From: an uncultured Collinsella sp.
GTDB taxonomy: Bacteria > Actinomycetota > Coriobacteriia > Coriobacteriales > Coriobacteriaceae
Reading direction: 5' to 3'
DNA: 12,844 bases
Assembly (NCBI GenBank): GCA_900546825.1
Contig: UREE01000061.1
Coordinates: forward strand, 1 to 12,844
In this document: positions 1-12,739 of the stretch, in pieces
Layout: each line of letters starts with the position of its first letter
How positions within the stretch are numbered: position 1 is the stretch's first letter
The notes under the pieces: model-generated
The model's input: the letters and a program-made list of their open reading frames with translations, nothing else
The model's database searches: none
Told to the model about the DNA's origin: nothing
Made by a program: the position numbers and the translations under genes

Positions 1-3
1 GAC

Positions 4-30
4 GGAAAGCACATTAAGTGCTTTCCTTTG
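4..30. terminator. Hairpin at left edge, possible terminator
   Basis: A 9 bp perfect stem (4-12 with 18-26) closes a 5 nt loop (attaa) and is followed on the plus strand by a short T run (27-29). This could end a plus-strand gene lying left of the window, or one converging on it. The T run is short and the other flank is cut by the window edge, so direction and strength cannot be settled. Confidence 0.4.
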
Positions 31-74
31 CGTGCGGAACTCGCGACAAACTTAAACAGCGGGCCGCCCGGACC

Positions 75-108
75 GGGAATCCGACGTGCTCGTCGGGGCA
101 ACGTTCCC
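75..108. other. Nested palindrome beside the left inverted repeat
   Basis: A 6 bp stem with a 4 nt loop (81-96, ccgacg/cgtcgg) sits inside a second pairing of gggaa (75-79) with ttccc (104-108). It touches the left copy of the 30 bp inverted repeat and may belong to the same palindromic element. No coding sequence is supported anywhere in 1-261; this stretch holds hairpins, the repeat and the anti-sigma terminator. Confidence 0.35.
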
Positions 109-136
109 TGCCAAAAAGGGACAGGTTTATTTTGGT
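107..136 (+). repeat. Left copy of 30 bp inverted repeat (REP-like)
   Basis: These 30 bases are an exact reverse complement of 1905-1934; similarity continues about 10 bases further inward with a few mismatches. The unit is itself palindromic: ccaaaa (111-116) can pair with ttttgg (130-135). The core gacaggtttattttgg resembles REP-type repeats that I associate from memory with IS200-like tyrosine transposases. No transposase lies in the window, so the class is inference. Confidence 0.75.
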
Positions 137-220
137 CGGTTTTATCTGGGGAAACGTCGCGCTCCAGCGGTAATCTGCTCTCATCTGTCGCATGGAAATC
201 GGCGGCGTTTCCATTTAACG

Positions 221-254
221 CAAAAGAGGCCGCTTCCCCTAGTAGGAAGCGGCC
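221..254 (-). terminator. Terminator of the sigma/anti-sigma operon
   Basis: A perfect 10 bp G+C-rich stem (228-237 with 245-254) with a 7 nt loop starts 8 bases past the anti-sigma stop codon. It is followed in the minus-strand transcript by a short U-rich tract (complement of 221-227). The position and the tract fit a Rho-independent terminator for the two-gene operon. Confidence 0.8.
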
Positions 255-261
255 CCAAATC

Positions 262-1338
262 TTACAAATAGACGATGGTAAAGGGTACTTCTGTTTCGGT
301 CTCTCCTGTTGACGTGCACCTCGTGCCCTCAAGCGTTACTGAGACCACTTGGTCGACATCAATCAACTTCGTTGGCACCCAGATGTTCTCTCCGCTATTG
401 CGCGCATAAGAAAAATATAAGTTGAACACCCCTGCGTCGTCATCTTCGATAGTCTGCTCCGATCCATCCTTGTAGCTGACGGTCAGTTTATGATCAACTG
501 CTTCATAGCCCAGATCATCGATGTGCGTCTGGATGGAAAACGGGCTAATCTCAAGAGTCGAGTCATCGGAGCGGAGTTCCTTTGTATCGACGTACGCTCC
601 AACGCTAAACTCGGGCGTCGATGCCTCGAACGGCTTCGCATCCTCGCCTTCGCCCTCGGTCCACGAGATATTCCAGGTGACCGCATGTTGAAAACCTCGC
701 TCGCGATCCATAGAAGCAAAGTACATCGTGCCATTAATGACAGTATCGCTTGATGTGTCCTTATCAATGGTGCAGCGTGTGTCAGCCCATTCCTCGCCGA
801 ACTTCATATCGGGCGTGCCGATGCCCTGTTCTTCTTCACCATAAAGAACAAGTTCGCCAAGCTCTGCCGCCGGCTTGTAGTAGTTAACGCCATTCGGATT
901 GGACAATGTAAACGTCACAGCACCGCAACCGTTCTCGTCGATTGCCATCTCATGAATGTCGAGCGTATAACCGTTACCCTCGACGGACAGATTAACCTTC
1001 TGGACTGCACCCTCCAGGCTTTGGGGCGCGATGCCATCACCAAACTCTCTGGTGTAGGTGTATTTAGTCCCCGATGAGCCACCGTTGGTCCAGGTAATGG
1101 AATCCCCATTGCCGTGGTTTCCCCAGGCTGAGGCAAAATAGCCGGAATTGACAACGGCGTAGGCGACCCCTCCGGTCGCCAGCACTCCGGCAAGGCATCC
1201 GATCACGGCAACATACAGAGGCTTCGCGTGACCCTTTCGGCGAAGCGGCTCACCAGCAGCGGCATAAAGAACACGGTCAGCAAGATCGCTATCGGCTTGG
1301 ACGGACTCGAAGGCCTGCTTGATTTGATTGGATTTCAC
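262..1338 (-). CDS. Probable membrane-anchored anti-sigma factor
   Basis: A 358-residue single-pass membrane protein, probably the anti-sigma partner of the ECF factor encoded just upstream. A cytoplasmic N-terminal segment of about 38 residues (AFESVQADSDLADRVL) precedes one hydrophobic stretch at about 40-63 (LYVAVIGCLAGVLATGGVAY). The remaining ~295 residues are polar, beta-rich in appearance and presumably outside the membrane. No HxxxCxxC zinc motif is visible, so this is not a ZAS-type anti-sigma. The layout is like DUF4179/RsiV-type regulators of Gram-positive bacteria, but I cannot assign the family. The GTG start at 1338 is supported by aggagg 6 nt upstream. It begins 50 nt inside the end of the sigma gene, implying translational coupling. 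The role rests on context and topology; the signal it senses is unknown. Base composition is visibly richer in A+T than in rpoBC. Confidence 0.8.
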   Translation of the reverse strand: MKSNQIKQAFESVQADSDLADRVLYAAAGEPLRRKGHAKPLYVAVIGCLAGVLATGGVAYAVVNSGYFASAWGNHGNGDSITWTNGGSSGTKYTYTREFGDGIAPQSLEGAVQKVNLSVEGNGYTLDIHEMAIDENGCGAVTFTLSNPNGVNYYKPAAELGELVLYGEEEQGIGTPDMKFGEEWADTRCTIDKDTSSDTVINGTMYFASMDRERGFQHAVTWNISWTEGEGEDAKPFEASTPEFSVGAYVDTKELRSDDSTLEISPFSIQTHIDDLGYEAVDHKLTVSYKDGSEQTIEDDDAGVFNLYFSYARNSGENIWVPTKLIDVDQVVSVTLEGTRCTSTGETETEVPFTIVYL

Positions 1339-1807
1339 GGTCGCCCTCCTCTAGGATGAACTTGAGTTTCGATCTGCCGCGAGCTAAACGCGTTCGAACG
1401 GTCGCGGCTGGTACATGCAACAACTCGGCAATCTCTGAGGTCGAAAAGCCCAGATAGTAATAGAGCACGATGGGGACACGGAATCGCTCCGGAAGTCGCA
1501 TAACGTCTGACAGGACCGCCTTGGTCTCATCCTGCGCCGCCGAAAGCGAATCGGCCAGGTTCTCAATATCCTCCACACGCCTCCATGGCTTTCGAAAGAG
1601 AGATTTGCATTCATTGATCGTGACCCGGATAAGCCATCGACGAAGATGTTCCCAGCTTTCAAATTGCGCATCGTTTTTGAGTAACTTCAGAAAGACGTCT
1701 TGAGCGACATCGTCGGCGTCGGCGCGATCACGCAGGTACGTCAACGCGATTCGAAACACGACATCCCTGTGATCTTCAACCGCCTGTCTAAAAGCTTGTT
1801 CTTCCAT
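1289..1807 (-). CDS. ECF-family RNA polymerase sigma factor
   Basis: A 172-residue sigma-70 family protein with only regions 2 and 4, the extracytoplasmic-function architecture. Region 2 spans about residues 10-77 (ALTYLRDRADADDVAQDVFLKLL, then the RRWLIRVTINECKSLFRK stretch that melts and reads the -10 element). Region 4 spans about 98-152, with a helix-turn-helix at roughly 121-142 (STSEIAELLHVPAATVRTRL). It would direct core polymerase to envelope- or stress-response promoters. I chose the ATG at 1807 because a near-perfect Shine-Dalgarno (gggaggtga) precedes it; the frame is open upstream to 1909, but that start lies inside the inverted repeat and lacks a ribosome site. The 3' end overlaps the anti-sigma start by 50 nt. 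A SigW-like promoter upstream suggests autoregulation. The subgroup is not assigned. Confidence 0.93.
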   Translation of the reverse strand: MEEQAFRQAVEDHRDVVFRIALTYLRDRADADDVAQDVFLKLLKNDAQFESWEHLRRWLIRVTINECKSLFRKPWRRVEDIENLADSLSAAQDETKAVLSDVMRLPERFRVPIVLYYYLGFSTSEIAELLHVPAATVRTRLARGRSKLKFILEEGDREIQSNQAGLRVRPSR

Positions 1808-1855
1808 AATCACCTCCCGGTGATGCTGATGTTTCTTGCTGAGGCCCTCACCATA

Positions 1856-1884
1856 GATACGCTTTGACCGAACGGAATGTTTCA
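1856..1884 (-). promoter_or_regulatory. Predicted ECF-type autoregulatory promoter
   Basis: Reading the minus strand, TGAAAC (1884-1879) is separated by 17 nt from CGTATC (1861-1856). B. subtilis SigW-type ECF promoters have a TGAAAC -35 and a CGTA -10 with a 16-17 nt spacer. The predicted start is about 40 nt before the sigma ATG. No good sigma-70 -10 element is spaced to the same -35. The element lies just inside the right inverted repeat. Confidence 0.7.
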
Positions 1885-1904
1885 AATTCAAGCAGGAAAA
1901 ACCT

Positions 1905-1934
1905 ACCAAAATAAACCTGTCCCTTTTTGGCAGG
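1905..1934 (-). repeat. Right copy of 30 bp inverted repeat (REP-like)
   Basis: Exact reverse complement of 107-136. This copy also folds on itself: aaaacct (1898-1904) and ccaaaa (1906-1911) pair with ttttgg (1925-1930) and aggtttt (1932-1938), giving a 13 bp stem with one mismatch and a 13 nt loop. It lies between the rpoC terminator and the ECF promoter. Confidence 0.75.
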
Positions 1935-1945
1935 TTTTCTTCAAC

Positions 1946-1980
1946 AAAAAAGACCCGCTTCCCTGTTGGGAAACGGGTCT
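1946..1980 (-). terminator. rpoBC operon terminator
   Basis: A 13-position stem (1951-1963 with 1968-1980, one G-U wobble in the transcript) with a 4 nt loop is followed by a run of six U (complement of 1946-1951). It starts about 28 nt after the rpoC stop codon. This is a textbook Rho-independent terminator and separates rpoC from the sigma operon. Confidence 0.92.
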
Positions 1981-2008
1981 TTGGAAGGGCGGTTAACGTA
2001 CTTGGAAG

Positions 2009-6484
<4,476 letters not shown>

Positions 6485-6490
6485 AGTCAA

Positions 6491-9982
<3,492 letters not shown>

Positions 9983-10019
9983 CAGGTTTTTCCTCCTTCA
10001 CGGAAATGCTCGGTGGGTT

Positions 10020-10038
10020 GGCGAGGCATAGCTTCGCC
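10020..10038 (-). other. Small hairpin in rpoB 5' leader
   Basis: In the minus-strand transcript ggcgaagc and gcctcgcc can pair around a 3 nt loop with one A-C mismatch. It lies about 40 nt before the rpoB start and has no U tract, so it is not a terminator. Any role is unknown. Confidence 0.35.
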
Positions 10039-10055
10039 AGTTATCGCAACCTAAT

Positions 10056-10083
10056 AGTTTATCAGGTACCGACCGTTGGGCAA
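10056..10083 (-). promoter_or_regulatory. Candidate rpoBC promoter
   Basis: TTGCCC (10083-10078) and TAAACT (10061-10056) are 16 nt apart on the minus strand, each matching 4 of 6 sigma-70 consensus bases. The start would be near 10049, giving a leader of about 65 nt. The match is moderate, but a promoter is needed here because galU ends in a strong terminator 134 nt further upstream. Confidence 0.5.
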
Positions 10084-10160
10084 GAAAAGCCTTGACGCGA
10101 TTGAGTTTTTGGAGTAGCAAAGTTTTTCGACAGAAAACACGCAGGTAGATGTATGTATAT

Positions 10161-10174
10161 CGAACATCTGTTCA
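10161..10174. promoter_or_regulatory. LexA (SOS)-like palindrome
   Basis: GAACATCTGTTC is a perfect GAAC-N4-GTTC inverted repeat, preceded by C and followed by A. Gram-positive LexA boxes follow CGAAC-N4-GTTCG/Y. It lies in the galU-rpoB gap about 80 bp upstream of the candidate rpoBC promoter, in an A+T-rich patch. No SOS gene adjoins it, so function is uncertain. Confidence 0.4.
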
Positions 10175-10216
10175 TATATTTTCTGTGAACAGAGAGCCAG
10201 CAATCGCAGCTCTTAT

Positions 10217-10249
10217 AAAAAACGGGCGCGAACCGAGGTCCACGCCCGT
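10217..10249 (-). terminator. galU terminator
   Basis: A 7 bp stem (acgggcg 10222-10228 with cgcccgt 10243-10249), extendable by a wobble pair, has a 14 nt loop. It is followed in the minus-strand transcript by six U (complement of 10217-10222). It starts about 20 nt after the galU stop codon, so galU and rpoB are probably separate transcription units. Confidence 0.88.
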
Positions 10250-10269
10250 AAATGTCGGTGCCCGAAGGC

Positions 10270-11178
10270 TTACTTGCGCATCAATCCGCCGCGCTCGTCG
10301 ATGGCGTCCCAGAAGGCATCGGCAAAGCGGGGGTCGCTTGCAGCCATGAGGGCGTTAGTGGCCATCCAACCAGAGGGAGTGCCAGTGTCGTAGCCCGACA
10401 GCGGGTCGATGACGACGGCGTACATGGCCTCGCGGTCGAGCGAACGGGCCATGGCGTCGGTGAGCTGGATCTCGCCGCCCTTGCCGGCCTGCTGATCTGC
10501 CAGCAAGTCCATGACCAGCGGGCTCAGCAGGTAGCGACCGACGATGTACAGGTTGGACGGAGCCGCCTCGGGAGCGGGCTTCTCGACCAGACCGCCGATG
10601 CGCCAGACAGCGCCCGGCTCGGCATCGGCAACGCCCTCGGCGCCCTCGAGCGAACCGACGCGCTCGCCGGCGATAACGCCGTAGCGGCTGACTTCCTCGG
10701 GCGAGCAAGCAGCGACGGCGATAACCGAAGCGCCACCGTGCTCCTTGGAAACGGCGAGCATCTTGTCGCAGATATCGCGGTTAGGCACAACGTAGTCGCC
10801 CAGAAGAACCAGGAAGTTCTCCCCTGCCACGGCGTCGGCAGCAGAGCGAATAGCATGGCCGAGGCCCTTGGGCTCGTACTGATAACGGAAGTCGACCGGC
10901 ATACCGCCAGCGTGGGCGACGGCATCGGCATAGGCGTTCTTGCCGCGCTCGCGCAGCAGGTTCTCGAGCGAGCGATCAGGCTGGAAGTAGTTCAGTAGCT
11001 CGGGCTTACCGGGAGAAGTAACGATGATGGCATCGTCGACCTCCTCGGGCTCGAGCGCTTCCTCGACGACGTACTGAATGACGGGCTTGTCGAGCACCGG
11101 CAGCATCTCTTTGGGCGTGCACTTGGTGCCAGGCAGAAAACGCGTGCCAAGACCGGCGGCGGGGATGATTGCCTTCAT
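10270..11178 (-). CDS. galU: UTP--glucose-1-phosphate uridylyltransferase
   Basis: A 302-residue cytoplasmic nucleotidyltransferase that makes UDP-glucose and pyrophosphate from UTP and glucose 1-phosphate, feeding envelope polysaccharide, glycolipid and galactose metabolism. The nucleotide-binding signature is at residues 5-27 (IPAAGLGTRFLPGTK, then TPKEMLP). Others are YEPKGLGHA at 101-109, FLVLLGDYV at 122-130, the sugar-binding VEKP at 198-201 and GGEIQLTDA at 234-242, then SGYDTGTPSGW near 261-271. Length is normal. The GDY in place of the more usual GDD after LL is a small departure. I chose the ATG at 11178, where the conserved MKAIIPAAG begins. Its Shine-Dalgarno (gaaagga) is 12 nt upstream, rather far; the frame is open upstream to 11262 but that extension looks non-coding. 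It sits between rplL and rpoB with its own promoter and terminator. Confidence 0.95.
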   Translation of the reverse strand: MKAIIPAAGLGTRFLPGTKCTPKEMLPVLDKPVIQYVVEEALEPEEVDDAIIVTSPGKPELLNYFQPDRSLENLLRERGKNAYADAVAHAGGMPVDFRYQYEPKGLGHAIRSAADAVAGENFLVLLGDYVVPNRDICDKMLAVSKEHGGASVIAVAACSPEEVSRYGVIAGERVGSLEGAEGVADAEPGAVWRIGGLVEKPAPEAAPSNLYIVGRYLLSPLVMDLLADQQAGKGGEIQLTDAMARSLDREAMYAVVIDPLSGYDTGTPSGWMATNALMAASDPRFADAFWDAIDERGGLMRK

Positions 11179-11200
11179 GTTATTCAAAGATCCTTTCGCA

Positions 11201-11238
11201 GGCGCAAAAGCGCCCCATGCGTGCGGCACACAGCCGCA
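11201..11238 (-). other. Two hairpins in the galU leader
   Basis: ggcgc/gcgcc around aaaa (11201-11214) and tgcggc/gccgca around acaca (11222-11238) form two short, stable stem-loops between the predicted galU promoter and its Shine-Dalgarno. The downstream one ends 4 nt from the Shine-Dalgarno and could affect access to it. No riboswitch class is recognised. Confidence 0.4.
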
Positions 11239-11274
11239 GACCAAATTGCGATACTCAAGCATCTTACCGCTGGA

Positions 11275-11302
11275 ACTATATGTCGCTACAAGGCAGAGAC
11301 AA
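11275..11302 (-). promoter_or_regulatory. Candidate galU promoter
   Basis: TTGTCT (11302-11297) and TATAGT (11280-11275) are 16 nt apart; the -10 matches 5 of 6 consensus bases and the -35 matches 4. The start would be near 11268, about 90 nt before the ATG. A better -35 (TTGACC, 11318-11313) has no -10 at proper spacing. Confidence 0.6.
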
Positions 11303-11319
11303 TTCTTCAGCAGGTCAAC

Positions 11320-11353
11320 GCAAATTATTGCTCGAATGGTGCAATTTTATTGC
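11320..11353. promoter_or_regulatory. Two tandem imperfect palindromes upstream of galU promoter
   Basis: GCAAATTATTGC (11320-11331) and GCAATTTTATTGC (11341-11353) are related imperfect palindromes whose centres are about 21 bp apart, two helical turns. They lie just upstream of the candidate galU -35 element, where an activator would bind. This is an operator-like arrangement with no known regulator. Confidence 0.3.
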
Positions 11354-11431
11354 CCAACGGCAGGGCACCCGATACGACCCAAATCACAGAACATGGCAGT
11401 TTGAGCAACCGATGCCGAGGGACCGATAAAC

Positions 11432-11465
11432 AAAAAAGACGGGGCTCGCAATGCGAACCCCGTCT
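11432..11465 (-). terminator. rplJL operon terminator
   Basis: A 13-position stem (11437-11449 with 11453-11465, one U-G wobble in the transcript) and a 3 nt loop are followed by six U (complement of 11432-11437). It starts 28 nt after the rplL stop codon. It is very strong, so little transcription should pass from rplL into galU. Confidence 0.93.
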
Positions 11466-11492
11466 GCAAAGGAATCTGGCGAGAAAGCCTGA

Positions 11493-11870
11493 TTACTTGA
11501 GGGTGACAGCAGCGCCAGCAGCCTCGAGCTTCTCCTTGGCAGCCTCGGCGTCCTCCTTCTTGGCACCCTCGAGAACAGCCTTGGGAGCGCCCTCGACGAC
11601 CTCCTTGGCCTCCTTCAGGCCAAGGTTGGTGAGCTCACGGACGGCCTTGATGACCTGGATCTTGTTGTCGCCGAAGCCCTCGAGCACGACGTCAAACTCG
11701 GTCTTCTCCTCGGCCTCAGCAGCGCCAGCAGCGGGAGCGGCGACAACAGCAGCAGGAGCAGCGGCGGAAACGCCGAAGGTGTCCTCGATAGCCTTGACGA
11801 GCTCGGAAGCCTCGAGAAGGGTCATTTCCTTAAGAGCATCGATGATCTCATCGGTGGTAAGCTTAGCCAT
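11493..11870 (-). CDS. rplL: 50S ribosomal protein L7/L12
   Basis: The stalk protein that, as dimers bound to L10, recruits and stimulates translational GTPases. 125 residues, the usual length. The N-terminal dimerisation domain is at 1-32 (MAKLTTDEIIDALKEMTLLE). An Ala-rich flexible hinge covers about 35-55. The C-terminal factor-binding domain is at 58-125 (EFDVVLEGFGDNKIQVIK, then the NLGLKEAKEVVEG helix-loop and a VTLK end). The ATG at 11870 is chosen because the family begins MAKLT and a Shine-Dalgarno (aaagga) stands 7 nt upstream; an in-frame ATG at 11903 is rejected. It follows rplJ after a 102 bp hairpin-rich spacer and is closed by a terminator. Confidence 0.98.
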   Translation of the reverse strand: MAKLTTDEIIDALKEMTLLEASELVKAIEDTFGVSAAAPAAVVAAPAAGAAEAEEKTEFDVVLEGFGDNKIQVIKAVRELTNLGLKEAKEVVEGAPKAVLEGAKKEDAEAAKEKLEAAGAAVTLK

Positions 11871-11889
11871 TTCTAAGTCCTTTCGGTTT

Positions 11890-11957
11890 CCGTGCGGATG
11901 CACGGAGATCAGTTAAAACACGGCGCGAATGCGCCAGGGGTGCGGCGTTGCCGCCGC
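11890..11957 (-). other. Three tandem hairpins in the rplJ-rplL spacer
   Basis: In order of transcription: gcggcg/cgccgc with a GCAA (GNRA) tetraloop (11957-11942), ggcgc/gcgcc with a 4 nt loop (11935-11922), and ccgtgc/gcacgg with a 4 nt loop (11905-11890). None is followed by a U tract, so they are not terminators. They may act in mRNA processing or stability, or in setting the L12:L10 ratio; this is inference. Confidence 0.6.
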
Positions 11958-11972
11958 GGGTGAAAACAGCAA

Positions 11973-12494
11973 CTAGGCTGCCTTCTGCTCGGAGACCTGC
12001 TGGATCGAACGAGCGAGACCAGAGGAAACGCCGTTGACGCAGACAGCGATGTCGCGAGCGAAACCGGAGATGAGACCGGCGATCTGGCCGAGAAGCTGAT
12101 CCTTGGTGGGCAGCTCGGCGATAGCCTTAACATCATCAGCGGAAACGGCCTTGCCGTCGGAGATACCGCCCTTGATCTCAAGGACGCCCTTGGACTTAGC
12201 AGAGAAGTCCTTAAGGGCCTTAGCGGCCTCGACCGGCTCGGTCTCGTAGAACACATAAGCGACGGGGCCGGCGAGGATCTCGTCGATCTCGGGCTGCTCC
12301 TGGTTCTTGAGAGCGATCTTGACCAGGTTGTTCTTGTAGACCTTCATCTCGGCGCCGCACTCGCGAAGCTGATGACGCAGCTCCTGAGCCTGCTTAACCG
12401 TCAGACCGTTGTAGTTGACGACGAACAGACCGGCGTTCTCGGCGATACGGGACTCGATCTCTGCAACCTTGTCGATTTTGTACTGCTGGGGCAT
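11973..12494 (-). CDS. rplJ: 50S ribosomal protein L10
   Basis: The base of the ribosomal stalk: it binds 23S rRNA with L11 and carries L7/L12 dimers. 173 residues, typical for the family. The N-terminal RNA-binding domain covers about 1-130 (VNYNGLTVKQAQELRHQLRE, then EMKVYKNNLVKIAL). The C-terminal region (about 138-173) supplies the helix that holds L12 dimers. The ATG at 12494 has an excellent Shine-Dalgarno (aggaggtg) 6 nt upstream. First gene of the rplJL operon. The leader contains an attenuator, so L10, probably as a complex with L12, is the likely autorepressor, as described for B. subtilis. Confidence 0.98.
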   Translation of the reverse strand: MPQQYKIDKVAEIESRIAENAGLFVVNYNGLTVKQAQELRHQLRECGAEMKVYKNNLVKIALKNQEQPEIDEILAGPVAYVFYETEPVEAAKALKDFSAKSKGVLEIKGGISDGKAVSADDVKAIAELPTKDQLLGQIAGLISGFARDIAVCVNGVSSGLARSIQQVSEQKAA

Positions 12495-12704
12495 GAATTA
12501 CACCTCCTCGAATTCTTTCCGGGCACGGTCCGCCACAAGGACGTGACGGGGGCATGTCCAAAAAGAAAGCCCCCGCGCTGCATGAGCGACGGGGGCGAGA
12601 AGACATATCTACTCGACCACCTCGGCTGGCGGGATATCCCATTAAGCTCGCGGGCGATGCCCGTTTGCACCGGCTGTCTCTGGCAGCGGATTCGTGCGTG
12701 AACC
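12495..12704 (-). ncRNA. Candidate L10 autoregulatory leader RNA
   Basis: The ~210 nt between the predicted start and rplJ is rich in structure. At the 5' end cggttc pairs with gaatccg (12687-12705). Further on are cggtgc/gcatcg and cgggc/gcccg alternatives (about 12650-12670). A possible long-range pairing of agaca (near 12675) with tgtct (near 12601) would enclose the middle. The attenuator follows. Position and layout match the L10 leader family, but I have not matched the kink-turn consensus base by base. Confidence 0.55.
12560..12596 (-). terminator. Attenuator in the rplJL leader
   Basis: In the transcript, gcccccg and cgct pair with agcg and cgggggc around a 5 nt loop with one bulged U (12596-12569), and uuucuuuuu follows (12568-12560). 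This is an intrinsic terminator located between the promoter and rplJ, 66 nt before the start codon. A second copy of gacgggggc (12545-12553) just beyond the U tract offers the same G-run a competing partner. Confidence 0.85.
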
Positions 12705-12710
12705 GAAAGT

Positions 12711-12739
12711 ATTATGGCGGGGACCCCGGCGTCGGTCAA
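12711..12739 (-). promoter_or_regulatory. rplJL promoter (sigma-70 type)
   Basis: TTGACC (12739-12734) and CATAAT (12716-12711) are 17 nt apart, each matching 5 of 6 consensus bases. The predicted start is near 12704. It is the best housekeeping promoter in the window, as expected for a ribosomal protein operon. Confidence 0.8.

Noticed and set aside
14..312. Short open frames on both strands at the left edge
   Set aside because: They cross hairpins, the repeat and a terminator, lack ribosome sites and have no protein-like composition.
1808..1909. Upstream in-frame extension of the sigma gene
   Set aside because: The added residues match no sigma region, the start falls within the inverted repeat, and the ATG at 1807 has a near-perfect Shine-Dalgarno.
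6485..6490. TTG start for rpoC
   Set aside because: Only 3 nt from the Shine-Dalgarno; GTG at 6484 has 9 nt spacing.
10062..10175. A 37-codon minus-strand frame before rpoB, a possible leader peptide
   Set aside because: No Shine-Dalgarno, it overlaps the LexA-like box and the candidate rpoBC promoter, and its composition is unremarkable.
10252..10998. A 248-codon plus-strand open frame
   Set aside because: Antisense to galU; composition is that of a reversed high-GC gene and no ribosome site is seen.
11179..11262. Upstream extension of galU
   Set aside because: The added residues are not part of the family, and the conserved N-terminus starts at the ATG at 11178.
11871..11903. Upstream extension of rplL
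   Set aside because: It would start within a spacer hairpin; the family start MAKLT has its own ribosome site.
11221..11916. A 231-codon plus-strand open frame across the galU upstream region and rplL
   Set aside because: Mostly antisense to rplL; the Ala/Ser repeats mirror the L12 hinge.
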